64,000 bases of DNA from NCBI RefSeq assembly GCF_030817835.1, contig NZ_JAUSZR010000001.1:124001-188000 (forward strand), read 5' to 3'. A program made the position numbers and the translations under genes. The notes beneath the pieces are model-generated. The model saw nothing but the letters and a program-made list of their open reading frames with translations, did not search any database and was not told where the DNA came from. Of this stretch, positions 49,708 to 59,851 are shown piece after piece (position 1 is the first letter of the stretch; each line of letters starts with the position of its first letter). This DNA is from Pseudarthrobacter sp. W1I19 (GTDB lineage Bacteria; Actinomycetota; Actinomycetes; Actinomycetales; Micrococcaceae).

Positions 49708-51669
49708 ATGACGCTCGCACCAGTTGAAACAACCCCGGCATTCGGCCTGGCCACGGCCCCGGAGATCCTCGAGGTCCGGTCCATCCTGCAGCAGGAGGGC
49801 CTGCTCGGGCCGCAGCACCGGATTGCCTACCTCGGCCTGCTGGACCCGGCCCGGCCCGCGAGGCCCGCAGTCGGCGGCACCGACCACGCTCAGGACCGGC
49901 GCTTCCGGATCTTCATCCACGACGTCTCAGGGGCTGCGCCAAGCGACGTCATCATTTCCCTCACGCACCAGAAGGTGGAATCCGCCGTCGTGCTCGATAC
50001 CGCCGTAACCGGGGAACTGCCCGTCCTCGAGGAGGAGTTCGAGGTGGTGGAGGCGCTGCTGGCCACCGACCAGCGCTGGCTGGACGCCCTTGCCGCCCGG
50101 AACCTAGATGTGGCAAAAGTCCGCGTGGCCCCGCTGTCAGCCGGCGTTTTCGAGTACGCCGAGGAGAAGGGCCGCCGGATCCTTCGCGGCCTGGCTTTTG
50201 TGCAGGACTTCCCCGAGGACAGCGCGTGGGCGCACCCCGTGGACGGGCTGGTGGCCTACGTGGATGTGGTGAACAGGGAAGTCACCCAGGTCATCGACCT
50301 CGGCGTGATGCCCGTTCCGGCCGAGCACGGCAACTACACCGATCCTGAGCTCACCGGACCGCTCCGCACCACCCAAAAGCCCATCAGCATCACCCAGCCC
50401 GAAGGGCCCAGCTTCACCGTCACCGGCGGCAACCACGTGGAGTGGGAAAAGTGGAGCGTCGACGTCGGCTTTGATGTCCGGGAGGGCGTGGTCCTGCACA
50501 ACCTTGGCTTCCGCGACGGAGACAATGTGCGGCCCATCATCAACCGCGCGTCGATCGCCGAGATGGTGGTGCCCTACGGAGATCCGTCGCCCATCCGCTC
50601 CTGGCAGAACTACTTCGACACCGGCGAATACCTGGTGGGCCAGTACGCCAACTCCCTGGAACTGGGCTGCGACTGCCTGGGCGACATCACCTACCTCAGC
50701 CCCGTCATCTCGGACGCCTTCGGCAACCCGCGCGAGATCCGCAACGGCATCTGCATGCACGAGGAGGACTGGGGCATCCTCTCCAAGCACTCGGACCTCT
50801 GGACCGGAATCAACTACACCCGCCGCAACCGCCGCCTGGTGATCTCCTTCTTCACCACCATCGGCAACTACGACTACGGCTTCTACTGGTACCTCTACCT
50901 GGACGGCACCATCGAGTTCGAAGCCAAGGCCACCGGCGTCGTCTTCACCTCGGCGTTCCCCGAGGGCGGCTCGGACAACATCTCCCAACTGGCCCCGGGC
51001 CTCGGCGCGCCGTTCCACCAGCACCTCTTCAGCGCGCGGCTGGACATGGCCATCGACGGCTTTACCAACCGGGTGGAAGAGGAGGACGTGGTCCGGCAGG
51101 CGATGGGCGAAGGCAACGAGCGCGGCAACGCGTTCTCCCGCAAGCGCACCGTGCTGGCGCGTGAATCCGAAGCAGTCCGTGAAGCAGACGCCCGTTCCGG
51201 CCGCACGTGGATCATCTCCAACCCCGAATCCCGTAACAGGCTGGGCGAACCCGTGGGCTACAAACTGCACTCGCACAACCAGCCAACCCTTCTCGCTGAC
51301 CCGGGATCCTCGATCGCCAGGCGCGCGGCCTTTGCCACGAAGGACCTGTGGGTCACCCGCTACGCCGAGGACGAGCGCTACCCCACCGGCGACTTCGTCA
51401 ACCAGCACTCCGGCGGCGCAGGCCTGCCCGCCTACGTGGCGCAGGACCGGGAACTCGACGGCCAGGACATCGTGGTCTGGCACACGTTCGGCTTGACCCA
51501 CTTCCCCCGCGTTGAGGACTGGCCCATCATGCCCGTGGACACCGTCGGCTTCAAGCTTCGCCCCGAAGGCTTCTTCGACCGCAGCCCCGTGCTGGATGTG
51601 CCTGCCAACCCGAACCAGCAGGCCGCCTCCTGCCACAGGGAGGGAACCACCGGTGGGTCCTGCCACTAG
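49708..51669 (+). CDS. Copper amine oxidase (primary-amine oxidase, phenethylamine/tyramine type)
   Basis: A 653-residue copper amine oxidase without signal peptide, like the cytoplasmic Arthrobacter enzymes. The topaquinone tyrosine is Tyr388 in GNYDYGF. The catalytic base lies in [19 protein letters not shown], two copper histidines in [10 protein letters not shown] and the third in [14 protein letters not shown]. It oxidises primary amines to aldehydes with ammonia and peroxide. Aromatic amines are likely substrates because of the homoprotocatechuate operon in the window and the FeaR-like regulator, but substrate range is not readable. The last residues ([12 protein letters not shown]) are Cys/His rich. 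Confidence 0.96.
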   Translation: MTLAPVETTPAFGLATAPEILEVRSILQQEGLLGPQHRIAYLGLLDPARPARPAVGGTDHAQDRRFRIFIHDVSGAAPSDVIISLTHQKVESAVVLDTAVTGELPVLEEEFEVVEALLATDQRWLDALAARNLDVAKVRVAPLSAGVFEYAEEKGRRILRGLAFVQDFPEDSAWAHPVDGLVAYVDVVNREVTQVIDLGVMPVPAEHGNYTDPELTGPLRTTQKPISITQPEGPSFTVTGGNHVEWEKWSVDVGFDVREGVVLHNLGFRDGDNVRPIINRASIAEMVVPYGDPSPIRSWQNYFDTGEYLVGQYANSLELGCDCLGDITYLSPVISDAFGNPREIRNGICMHEEDWGILSKHSDLWTGINYTRRNRRLVISFFTTIGNYDYGFYWYLYLDGTIEFEAKATGVVFTSAFPEGGSDNISQLAPGLGAPFHQHLFSARLDMAIDGFTNRVEEEDVVRQAMGEGNERGNAFSRKRTVLARESEAVREADARSGRTWIISNPESRNRLGEPVGYKLHSHNQPTLLADPGSSIARRAAFATKDLWVTRYAEDERYPTGDFVNQHSGGAGLPAYVAQDRELDGQDIVVWHTFGLTHFPRVEDWPIMPVDTVGFKLRPEGFFDRSPVLDVPANPNQQAASCHREGTTGGSCH

Positions 51670-52201
51670 CCTCGCGGCGGGTGTGGCGTCCGGACCGGGC
51701 GCTGCCGGACCGGGCGCCGCCGGGCCGGGCGCCGCAGTCGCGGGGAAGCGTACGACGACGATGGGCCGGGTCCCTCCCGGCGGTCCCGTCCTGCACCCCC
51801 GGCTGGTCGCCGTGGTCACCGCTGTGTCCTGCGTTGCGCACCTGTGGGTGGCCGCCGCCGGACACCACGGCGCCTGGCTGGGCGTTCTGATGGTCGCGCT
51901 GGTGGCCGTATGTGTACCCTGCACCGTTCACATCTGGCGGCACAGCCGGGTGGGGGCACTGCATCAGGTGACCCTTTCGGCCCTGTTGATGGTCGGCCTG
52001 CACACGGCGCTGCTGCTCGGCGCGGGACGTGCGGGGCACGCCCACGGCGGCAGGCCGGCGTCGTCCGCTGCGCAGGCGACCGGGAGCACCCAGCTGCTGC
52101 TGGTCCTCGGACTTGAGCTGGCCACCGCCCTGCTCGCCGCCACCCTGGTGGCACGGCTGCGGTGCCGGCCCGGTGCGGCCGGCGTCGAAAGCTGTGCGTG
52201 A
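51653..52201 (+). CDS. Hypothetical membrane protein co-transcribed with the amine oxidase
   Basis: A 182-residue protein from GTG 51653, behind an AGGGAGGG ribosome-binding site and overlapping the oxidase by 17 bases. A low-complexity N-terminus repeats [10 protein letters not shown], followed by about four hydrophobic segments ([80 protein letters not shown]). Several histidines and two pairs of cysteines lie near the membrane, which might bind copper, but this is speculation. No family recognised. An ATG at 51761 would remove the repeats. Confidence 0.6.
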   Translation: MGPATSLAAGVASGPGAAGPGAAGPGAAVAGKRTTTMGRVPPGGPVLHPRLVAVVTAVSCVAHLWVAAAGHHGAWLGVLMVALVAVCVPCTVHIWRHSRVGALHQVTLSALLMVGLHTALLLGAGRAGHAHGGRPASSAAQATGSTQLLLVLGLELATALLAATLVARLRCRPGAAGVESCA

Positions 52202-52260
52202 CGCCGAACCAGCGCCAGCCAGGCTCGAAAGTGAACCTGCCCAGCGTGGTTTCGCCCTCG

Positions 52261-54003
52261 CTATAGGGGTTCCCTGGCCGGTTCGCCGGCTGTGCGGGGA
52301 GCGATGGTCATGTCCGCCACGCGCTTCAGCCGCGGGTGAAGCTGGTCGCCGCCCTCCACCACGCCTTTCTGCCACCACAGCTTGAGGCCTCCGGGTACCA
52401 CTTCCAGGCAGGCGAGGTTGTTGTCGAACCAGGGGCCCTTGATGCCGGACCAGCGGAAGGGCGGATCCGGCACCTTGGCCGAATGCGCCGCAAGGGCGCC
52501 CACCGGGGTGGCAAGGCCGTAGGACATGACGGCGCCGAATGACCTCATCAGCCGCGGGAGGGGATTGCGGATGGGCGAGCATACCGCCTGGATAATGCGG
52601 CTGCCGGAGGACCGCTCCACCTCCGAGACGTAGGAGAAGTGCACGTCCCCCGATAGAAAGGTGACGGTTTCCGGTGCCGGGCCGCGTTTTCCGTCAGCCA
52701 CCTCCGCCGCTATCGCAGCCATGCGCTGGAAGCTGTTCTGGAATGCAGCCCAATGCTCCAGATCCGCCGCCTGGCGCAGCTTCTCGCCGACCCGGGCAGC
52801 CAGTTTCCCCCAGGCTCCCTCAGAAACGGCTTCATCCCAGGATTCCAGGTGGTGCAGGCCCATCGGCAGCAGGAACGGCAGGGACGTCGCCACCAGCAGA
52901 TGGCGGAAGCCGCCCTGCATCCGCTCGTCCAGCCATTCCATCTCCGCGTCGTCCAGCAGGGCGCGGTGGTCCGGGGCGAGGTTCCGGGCGGCGCGGGAAT
53001 CCACCACGATGAGCCGCGTGTCGCCGAAGTCGCGGCAGAAGCTCCACCGATAGGACGCAGGGTCCTGGTTTGCCCGTTCCGCGAAGGCGTCCAGCTCCGC
53101 GCTGAGATCGAGTTCAGTGGTTGAATCGGGGCCTGCTTCCGGCCGCAGTCCGTGCCCGCGCCGGTTCCGGTGCGCCACCACTTTCCGCCATAAAGGGTCC
53201 GCCGCGCGCTCCTGTGGTGACAGGTTCCCCAGATGCTGGTACACCCAGTAGGACGCCAGTCCGGCCTTGATCCGCCCGCCCCACCACGGGACGTGCTGCA
53301 TTGCATCGCGCCAGCTCCGTGAGGCGTTCCAGTCATCCCGGATGTCATGGTCGTCAAAGATCATGGCGCTGGGCACCGTGGACAGCAGCCACCGGTTGGC
53401 GGGGTCGGACCAGGCCAGGTAATAGAGGTGCGCGTATTCCTCGAAGTCCTTGAGTTCCTCACCCGGCGGTGCCTTGATGTTCCGGCGTGCCTTGATGAAT
53501 TCCTGCATCTGCTCGCTGGTGGAGTCGGCGTAAACCTGGTCTCCCAGGAAGGCCACCAGATCAGGCCAGGGCTCGCCGCTGCCGGAGATCATCTTCACCG
53601 CATATGCCCGCAGGGCGTCCACCCCGTGGCTCCGGTTTCCGGACTCGTCATGCGGAACGCTGGTGCGGCACGAACCGTACGCCAGCCGCAGGGGTTTGCC
53701 AGGTTTGAGCGTGGCAATCACAGGCGGTGGAAAGGCCAGCTCTGGTTCGACAGCATTCCCGTCCGGCCACACGCGCGTTCCGTTGACCTCAACGGTGTAG
53801 GGCGTCACCGTTCCTGGACCAAGCCCCTGCAGCTCCACGAGCGCATAATGGTGGCCGTGCACTGCGAAGGTGTCCGCTTCCCACTCTCCGGCACTGGTTC
53901 TGACCGCCACCACGGCAGTATCCCGGGTTTCCACCCAGATGCTCGCCGACGTCTCATCCACAAACCGCATCATGGGGCCTAGCACCAGCGCTGGGGTAGT
54001 CAT
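52261..54003 (-). CDS. PhoD-like alkaline phosphatase / phosphodiesterase
   Basis: A 580-residue metallophosphatase of the PhoD family. GSCRTSVPH, LVAFLGDQVYADST, MIFDDHDIRDDWN and SGDVHFSYVSE carry the expected Asp, His and Asn metal ligands. The N-terminal 110 residues form the beta-sandwich PhoD_N-like part (SIWVETRDTAVVAVRTS). There is no Tat signal peptide, so the protein is probably cytoplasmic, unlike classical PhoD. The substrate is unknown. It stands alone between the amine oxidase unit and the carbohydrate locus, with no visible PhoP box. Confidence 0.87.
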   Translation of the reverse strand: MTTPALVLGPMMRFVDETSASIWVETRDTAVVAVRTSAGEWEADTFAVHGHHYALVELQGLGPGTVTPYTVEVNGTRVWPDGNAVEPELAFPPPVIATLKPGKPLRLAYGSCRTSVPHDESGNRSHGVDALRAYAVKMISGSGEPWPDLVAFLGDQVYADSTSEQMQEFIKARRNIKAPPGEELKDFEEYAHLYYLAWSDPANRWLLSTVPSAMIFDDHDIRDDWNASRSWRDAMQHVPWWGGRIKAGLASYWVYQHLGNLSPQERAADPLWRKVVAHRNRRGHGLRPEAGPDSTTELDLSAELDAFAERANQDPASYRWSFCRDFGDTRLIVVDSRAARNLAPDHRALLDDAEMEWLDERMQGGFRHLLVATSLPFLLPMGLHHLESWDEAVSEGAWGKLAARVGEKLRQAADLEHWAAFQNSFQRMAAIAAEVADGKRGPAPETVTFLSGDVHFSYVSEVERSSGSRIIQAVCSPIRNPLPRLMRSFGAVMSYGLATPVGALAAHSAKVPDPPFRWSGIKGPWFDNNLACLEVVPGGLKLWWQKGVVEGGDQLHPRLKRVADMTIAPRTAGEPAREPL

Positions 54004-54065
54004 TCCTCAGTTGTACCCGCTCGAGGCCGGAGCGGCTACGGGCGGAAGGCAGGGTGGTAGACCGC

Positions 54066-55817
54066 CTACTTCTCGTCCGGACCCAGGTCGGGCCCGGCCG
54101 CGAAACTCACCTGACGGGTCGAGCTGCCCTGCAATTCAAGAATGGCCAGTTCGTTGACGCCTTCGCGGATCAGCGGGCCCGGCACGTAGAGCGTACGTTG
54201 CGGTCCGCGGCTCCAGTAGCGGCCCAGGTTGAAACCGTTGATGAAGGCATTGCCCTTGGTCCAGCCGTCCAGCCGGAGGTACCGGTCACCGGGTCCGTCG
54301 GCGGTGAAGTAGGCGAAGGACATCGAGGGGCCGGCCACTCCTCCATTGTCCGGCAGTTCGTTGGCGGCACGACGGAAAACATCGAGCGAACCCACATCCA
54401 GCGGCCGGATAGTCCAGTCCAGGACCTCCACGCCATTCAACAGTGCCGGCCCGATCAGCCCCTTCGCTTCGCCGATCCGTGGCCCGTAATTGACCCGGCC
54501 CTGGTCCTCCACCAGTATCTGCAGCAGTCCGCCCCTCGGAAGGAAGATCGAGCGTTCGCCGAGTTCACGGCTCAGGATCCCCACGGGGAATCCGTCCAGG
54601 AAGAACTGCGCGCGGTCGCGGATTTCGGCAAAGGTGAGGACGCCGCCGTCGGGCACCTGCCGTTCATACAACTGGAACCCGCGGTATTGTCCGGTGGCCT
54701 CGCTGACGGGCAGGGTTCCGGGGACCGTCAACGGGCTGCCCAAAGACCCCACGGCCTTCAGCAGGGGCACAGAGGACACCACGGACACGGTGCACTCCAC
54801 TGCCTCGTCCCGGCGCGCAGGAACCTCGCCCGGTACGTCAAAATGCCGGGCGATGACATCCCGGAAGGCAAAGTACTTGTCGGTGGGGAAGCCATCCTCG
54901 CTCAGCGGTGCGTCGTAGTCGTAGGACGTGATGGTGGGCTCGTAAATGCCCTTGTCATTGGCGCCGTTGGTGAAGCCGAAGTTGGTGCCGCCGTGGAACA
55001 TGTAAATGTTGACGGAGGCTCCGGCAGTCAGCAGGGCGTCGAGCTCGGCTGCGGCGGCGGCGGCATCGGTGGTGTGATGGTGGGTGCCCCAGTTATCGAA
55101 CCAGCCGTTCCAGAACTCCGCGCACATCAGCGGCCCCGTGGGCTGGTGTTCGCGGAGGAACGCCAGGCGTTCGGCGGCGCGGGAACCGAACGTTCCGGTC
55201 TTGTGCAGCTCCGGCAGCGAGCCGTCCTCGATCATGGTGCCGAAGGGCTGGTCGCAGGTGAAGAGCGGGACGTCCACGCCGGCGCGTTTCGCAACGTCCA
55301 CCAGATGCTGGAGATACGCCTTGTCCTTTCCGTACGCGCCGTACTCGTTCTCGATCTGGAACAGGATGACTGGTCCGCCCCGGGTGATTTGGCGTTCGAC
55401 GACGATGGGCAGCAGGCTGCCGAGGAAGGAGTCGACGGCGGCAAGGTAAGCAGGTTCGCTGCTGCGCACACCCGCTGTGGGATCACTGAACAGCCATGCC
55501 GGTAATCCGCCGTTGTCCCACTCGGCGCAGATGTAGGGGCCCGGCCGGACGATGGCCCGCATTCCTTCGGCTGCCACCAGGTCAAGGAAACGGCCAAGGT
55601 CAAGGCCGCCGTCAGTACGGAAAGCCCCTGGGGTGGGGGAGTGTTCGTTCCACGGGACGTACGTCTCGATGGTGTTCAGCCCCATGAGCCGGGCCTTGTG
55701 GATCCGGTCGGCCCACTGGTCGGGGTGGACCCGGAAGTAGTGGATGGCGCCGGAGAGGATACGGAAGGGCTCCCCGTCCAGCAGGAAGTCGCGGTCGCCA
55801 ATGGCGAAGGTGTTCAA
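54066..55817 (-). CDS. GH35 beta-galactosidase
   Basis: A 583-residue GH35 enzyme. The N-terminal barrel contains FRILSGAIHYFRVHPDQW, the acid/base Glu in LFQIENEYGAYG and the nucleophile Glu in CAEFWNGWFDNWG, followed by beta-sandwich jelly-roll domains that include FINGFNLGRYW. It releases terminal beta-galactose. No signal peptide, so it acts on imported oligosaccharide. The start is TTG 55817 behind GGAGG; a longer frame would run over the upstream gene. It overlaps the YesL-like gene by 4 bases and ends the transporter operon. Confidence 0.93.
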   Translation of the reverse strand: MNTFAIGDRDFLLDGEPFRILSGAIHYFRVHPDQWADRIHKARLMGLNTIETYVPWNEHSPTPGAFRTDGGLDLGRFLDLVAAEGMRAIVRPGPYICAEWDNGGLPAWLFSDPTAGVRSSEPAYLAAVDSFLGSLLPIVVERQITRGGPVILFQIENEYGAYGKDKAYLQHLVDVAKRAGVDVPLFTCDQPFGTMIEDGSLPELHKTGTFGSRAAERLAFLREHQPTGPLMCAEFWNGWFDNWGTHHHTTDAAAAAAELDALLTAGASVNIYMFHGGTNFGFTNGANDKGIYEPTITSYDYDAPLSEDGFPTDKYFAFRDVIARHFDVPGEVPARRDEAVECTVSVVSSVPLLKAVGSLGSPLTVPGTLPVSEATGQYRGFQLYERQVPDGGVLTFAEIRDRAQFFLDGFPVGILSRELGERSIFLPRGGLLQILVEDQGRVNYGPRIGEAKGLIGPALLNGVEVLDWTIRPLDVGSLDVFRRAANELPDNGGVAGPSMSFAYFTADGPGDRYLRLDGWTKGNAFINGFNLGRYWSRGPQRTLYVPGPLIREGVNELAILELQGSSTRQVSFAAGPDLGPDEK

Positions 55818-56554
55818 GGAGATTCCTCCGGGGTTGTTTGGCGTCCGCCCAGCACCGTGTGGAACGCGTACGCCGCGTTGCTCCAGACCACAAACAGCAG
55901 GGGCGCCGGCGCCAGGGCAACGCCCAGGACCGGCTGGAGGAGCGCGGCCGAGGCGATAATGCCGAGCAGCACCAGCATTGCCAGGCTGAGGTACCAGCGC
56001 TGGACGCAAAGGTAGAGGGACGCCTTCGCCAGGCTCTTGAGCCGGGCGTCCGGAAGCAGCACGGCCCCGGCGACGGACAGCACCGCCACGCTCACCACGA
56101 CGGCCGCCGCCACCACAATGACGGGAACCAGCACGGCACCGGCGGGCAGCGACTGGACAATTGCGAGGTCCACGCCGAGGAACAGCAGCGCCGCGACGGC
56201 GGCCAGGCCCACCGGGGCCGTCCGCCGGAAACCGCGCCGGTAGCCCCGCAGGAAGGAGGCGACCGGCTTAACCGCAGTTCCGTCGTCGTTCAATGCCTGG
56301 AAGGCGGCGAAAAGGCCCGCGAGCGACGGCGGCACTGTCACGCAGAGTGCCAGGAAGAACGGCCAGGCGGCGATGGGGTCCGCCACCAGGGCAAGGCACA
56401 GCACCAGCGGAGCGTTGGCCAGCGCCATCAACACGTTGCTGGCCAGGAAGGTGTAGACGAAGCCGAAGATGCCGCCGAACGTTTCGAACCCCGGGCTGGG
56501 GATGCGCCCGGCAAGGCCGCGCCGCCGGGATGGGTGCTGTGCCACGGCGCTCAT
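55814..56554 (-). CDS. DUF624/YesL-family membrane protein
   Basis: A 246-residue integral membrane protein with about five hydrophobic segments (FGGIFGFVYTFLASNVLMAL near the start). YesL-type proteins (DUF624) accompany carbohydrate ABC transporters and lyases in Firmicutes and actinobacteria, but their role is not known. ATG 56554 overlaps the last bases of the MalG-type permease gene (ATGA), and its stop overlaps the GH35 start region, so it is translationally coupled on both sides. Confidence 0.8.
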   Translation of the reverse strand: MSAVAQHPSRRRGLAGRIPSPGFETFGGIFGFVYTFLASNVLMALANAPLVLCLALVADPIAAWPFFLALCVTVPPSLAGLFAAFQALNDDGTAVKPVASFLRGYRRGFRRTAPVGLAAVAALLFLGVDLAIVQSLPAGAVLVPVIVVAAAVVVSVAVLSVAGAVLLPDARLKSLAKASLYLCVQRWYLSLAMLVLLGIIASAALLQPVLGVALAPAPLLFVVWSNAAYAFHTVLGGRQTTPEESP

Positions 56555-57483
56555 CCTTTCATGCCGCTCGTGGCGATGCCCTGGATGAAGTAGCGCTGGC
56601 CCAGCAGGAAGATGATCAGGATGGGGATCACCGAGATCACTGAGCCGGTCATGATCATGGCGTACTCGGCGTCGAACTGGCCCACAAAGGAGCGAAGCCC
56701 CAGCTGGACGGTCCACAGGCGGTTGGACGTGAGGTAGATGAACGGGCCCATGTAGTCGTTCCAGGTGTTCACGAACGTCAGCAGCGCCAGGCTGGCCAGG
56801 GCCGGCTTGGACAGCGGCAGGATCACGCGGGCCCAGATGCCGTACTCGCTCAGGCCGTCGATACGGGCCGCTTCACACAGTTCGTCCGGGATGGTCATGT
56901 AGTACTGGCGCATCAGGAACACCCCGAACGCGCCGAACGCCTGCAGCAGGATCAGGGCGTTGAAGCTGTTGGTCAGGCCCAGGTTCTGCATCATGATGTA
57001 CTGCGGCACCATGTAGGCCTGCCACGGGACGGCGATGGTGCCGATGTAGGCCAGGAACAGGACGTCGCGGCCCGGGAAGCGGACCTTTGAGAACCCGTAC
57101 GCGGCCAGCGAGCCAGTGAGCACCTGCAGGCAGGTGATGATGACGGCCAGGTACAGCGAGTTCTGCAGATACCCCATCATGGGAATCCGGGTCCAGATGT
57201 CTGTGTAGTTGCTCCACACAAACTCGGTGGGGATCCACTGGATGGGAACCGTGAGGACCTGGTTGTTCTCCTTGAGCGACGAGGACACCATCCAGATGAA
57301 CGGGACCATCAGTGCAACCACCAGCACGGCCAGCACGGCGTAGATTACGGTGTCCGTGGTGCGTGCCTTGCGTTCGCGTGTGGAGCGTTTGCGCTCTGAA
57401 CGACGGCGGTCTTCCGGAGCGGATGCCAGGCCGGTTCCGGCGAATTGTGCCTCGGCCTTGAGGTCTTCGGCCATGTTGGTCAT
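56551..57483 (-). CDS. Carbohydrate ABC transporter permease, MalG type
   Basis: A 310-residue permease with six membrane spans. The EAA loop reads ELCEAARIDGLSEYGIWARVILPLSKPAL, as expected for contact with the ATPase, and LVFNTWNDYMGP-type sequence (TFVNTWNDYMGPFIYLT) is typical of MalG. The N-terminal 35 residues are highly charged. It overlaps MalF by one base and forms the second half of the membrane channel. No ATPase gene is in the operon, so a shared MsiK-like ATPase encoded elsewhere is likely. Confidence 0.93.
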   Translation of the reverse strand: MTNMAEDLKAEAQFAGTGLASAPEDRRRSERKRSTRERKARTTDTVIYAVLAVLVVALMVPFIWMVSSSLKENNQVLTVPIQWIPTEFVWSNYTDIWTRIPMMGYLQNSLYLAVIITCLQVLTGSLAAYGFSKVRFPGRDVLFLAYIGTIAVPWQAYMVPQYIMMQNLGLTNSFNALILLQAFGAFGVFLMRQYYMTIPDELCEAARIDGLSEYGIWARVILPLSKPALASLALLTFVNTWNDYMGPFIYLTSNRLWTVQLGLRSFVGQFDAEYAMIMTGSVISVIPILIIFLLGQRYFIQGIATSGMKG

Positions 57484-58409
57484 CAGCGTTCCCTCCGCTG
57501 TTGGATCTTGAACTGCACGACGGTGACCGTCAGGACGATGAGGAACAGTACCAGCGAGATGGCGGACGAGTAGCCGAATTTCCCTTCGCCGATGCCCTCC
57601 TGGTAAATGAGCTGGGACAGCACCGTGGTGGAGCGGCCCGGGCCGCCGTTGGTCATGACTACGATGAGGTCGAAGACCTTGAAGCTTGAAACTGTCAGCA
57701 TCACCACTACGAAGAAGGTGGTGGGCCGCAGGGACGGGATGGTCACGTTCCAGAAACGCTGCCAGGCGCTGGCACCGTCCACTTCGGCCGCTTCGTAGAG
57801 CTCGCTGGGGATGGCCTGCAGGCCGGCCAGGTAGAGGACCATGTAGTAGCCCATGTCCCGCCAGACGCTGGTGATGATGACGGCAGGCATCGCCCAGTCA
57901 GAACTGGACGTCCAGCCGGGGGCCTCGGCGATGCCGATCGAGTGCAGGAACTGGTTGATGGGGCCGCTGTCCGGGCTGAAGAGCATGTTCCAGACGACGG
58001 CGACGGCCACCAGCGAGGTGATGTAGGGGAAGAAGATGGCCACCCGGAAGAAGCCGATGCCCTTGAGCTTGCGGTTCAGCAGCATGGCCAGGAGCAAGGC
58101 AAGGGCCATGGTGAGGGGCACGTGGCCCAGGGCGTAGGCCATGGTGTTCCGCAGCGCCACCCAGAAGGTGTCACTGGCCAGCATGCGCTGGAAGTTGGCC
58201 AGCCCCACCCACTTCGGAGCCGTGAACGAGGCCCATTCCATAAAGGAGAGGGCGAACGCTGCGAGAACGGGAATGAGCGTAAAGGCCAGGAAACCCAGGA
58301 AGTTCGGCAGGATGAACGTCCAGCCAATCAGGGTATTTCGCCGCGCCTGCTTGCGGTTTCCGCGGCTGTGCACTGGGACAGGCGCCTGGGTGATGGTTTC
58401 TGTAGTCAT
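57483..58409 (-). CDS. Carbohydrate ABC transporter permease, MalF type
   Basis: A 308-residue permease with six membrane spans. The N-terminal segment TLIGWTFILPNFLGFLAFTL and the EAA loop SELYEAAEVDGASAWQRFWNVTIPSLRPTT are diagnostic of MalF/UgpA-type permeases. It pairs with the MalG-type gene that overlaps it by one base. The solute-binding protein gene precedes it by 106 bases, the only sizeable gap in the operon. Confidence 0.93.
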   Translation of the reverse strand: MTTETITQAPVPVHSRGNRKQARRNTLIGWTFILPNFLGFLAFTLIPVLAAFALSFMEWASFTAPKWVGLANFQRMLASDTFWVALRNTMAYALGHVPLTMALALLLAMLLNRKLKGIGFFRVAIFFPYITSLVAVAVVWNMLFSPDSGPINQFLHSIGIAEAPGWTSSSDWAMPAVIITSVWRDMGYYMVLYLAGLQAIPSELYEAAEVDGASAWQRFWNVTIPSLRPTTFFVVVMLTVSSFKVFDLIVVMTNGGPGRSTTVLSQLIYQEGIGEGKFGYSSAISLVLFLIVLTVTVVQFKIQQRRER

Positions 58410-58515
58410 GATGACCGCTCCCGGGGCTGGAAGCGTTCCTCCGTTTCAGGATCAGGAGAGTTCAGATGCTGTTCCGGTGCTGCGCCCTGGGATGCAGCAC
58501 CGGAACCGGAGTGTG

Positions 58516-59796
58516 CTACTTGCCGAGGACTTCGCTGTTGACGCGCTTGCCCATCTCGGCGATGCCGTCGGAGACAGAGCGCTCGCCGACCATGATCAGG
58601 TCATGTTCCTGGTTGAGGACCTTGTCCGTGGCTGCCGACTTGTCGCTGACCGGCATTTCGAGGGCGGTTTCGTCCGGGGTGAAGGCCTTCTTGGACAGTT
58701 CGTCGGCGGGCAGGCCATCCAGCTTGAAGTATTCAGCAGTGACGGACTCGTTCTGCAGGGCAGGGACAACACCGATCTTGGAAATGGCCTTTGCGCCTTC
58801 CTCGCCGGCGGCCCATTCGATGAACTTTTTGGCCTCGTCGGAGTGGGATGCGTTCTTGTTCACGGCGAAGGCTGTGGGGGAGCCGAACGTGGTCACCTTG
58901 CCGTTCGAATCCTTCTGCGGCAGCGGTGCCAGGCCCCAGTTGACGTTGGTCTTGCCGTCCTTCTTGGCCTGCAGGACGCCGGCGATGTACCAGGTGCCCA
59001 TGGGCATCATGGCGGCCTGGCCGGATTCAAACATGGTGCGGTAGCTGGTCTTCTGGCTCTTGGCCGTGCCGAAGTCCAGGGTTGCGCCGCTCTTCTGCAG
59101 GTCCAGGGTGGTGTTGTACTGGTCCTCCATGAAGCTGTAGTCGCCGCTGTTCTGGTCGGCATCATTCTGCGCGGCGGCGATGGCCTGGACCGTGGAGCGC
59201 CAGATGTGGTGGTAGGTGCCGTAGACCTTCTTGCCGCCGGCCTCGGAGCTGAGCTTCTTGGCGATCTCGGTGTACTTCTCCCAGGTCAGGTCCTTGGGGT
59301 CGTCGATTCCGGCGGCCTTGAACAGGTCCTTGTTGTAGTACAGCAGCCAGAAGTCCTGCCGGTAGGGGGCGGCGAAGTACTTGCCGTCGATGTCAAAGGC
59401 ATCGATGCCGGCGAGGTTGTCCTTGCCCACCTTGTCCACCACGCTGTTGATTTCCTGCAGCTGGCCGTTGTTGGCGTACCGGGCGTAGTCGATGACGTTC
59501 TTCATGGTGAGGACGTCTGTAGTGTCGCCGCCGGCCAGCATGGTGGTGACTTTCTGCGGGTAGTCATCGGCGAGGATGTCCACCGGCTCGATGTCCACCT
59601 TCGGATTGGCGGCCTCATACGCATCAAAGAGTGCCTTGAACTCGGGAGTGCCTTCATAATTCCAGACGGACACCGTCAGGCGGGTCTTACCGTCCTGGCT
59701 TTGGGGTTCGGCGGGGCCTGCGGCACCTGCGCAACCGGTCAGGCCAAGCCCGGCGGTCACGGCCAGGGCGATGGCGGCGAGGGTTGTGCGCTTCAT
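58516..59796 (-). CDS. Extracellular solute-binding lipoprotein for a carbohydrate ABC transporter
   Basis: A 426-residue family 1 binding protein. The N-terminus is a lipoprotein signal (TLAAIALAVTAGLGLTGC), with Cys22 as the lipid site. SVWNYEGTPEFKALFDAYEAANP and AMMPMGTWYIAGVL are typical of sugar-binding proteins. It captures an oligosaccharide outside the cell for the two permeases encoded downstream. It follows the hydroxyacid dehydrogenase gene by 55 bases and has a GGAGAT ribosome-binding site. Confidence 0.93.
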   Translation of the reverse strand: MKRTTLAAIALAVTAGLGLTGCAGAAGPAEPQSQDGKTRLTVSVWNYEGTPEFKALFDAYEAANPKVDIEPVDILADDYPQKVTTMLAGGDTTDVLTMKNVIDYARYANNGQLQEINSVVDKVGKDNLAGIDAFDIDGKYFAAPYRQDFWLLYYNKDLFKAAGIDDPKDLTWEKYTEIAKKLSSEAGGKKVYGTYHHIWRSTVQAIAAAQNDADQNSGDYSFMEDQYNTTLDLQKSGATLDFGTAKSQKTSYRTMFESGQAAMMPMGTWYIAGVLQAKKDGKTNVNWGLAPLPQKDSNGKVTTFGSPTAFAVNKNASHSDEAKKFIEWAAGEEGAKAISKIGVVPALQNESVTAEYFKLDGLPADELSKKAFTPDETALEMPVSDKSAATDKVLNQEHDLIMVGERSVSDGIAEMGKRVNSEVLGK

Positions 59797-59851
59797 TGCG
59801 ATCTCCTTTGTAGGGTTTCAATTTTGCCGTAGCGGCGGCGGTGTTCTTTGG

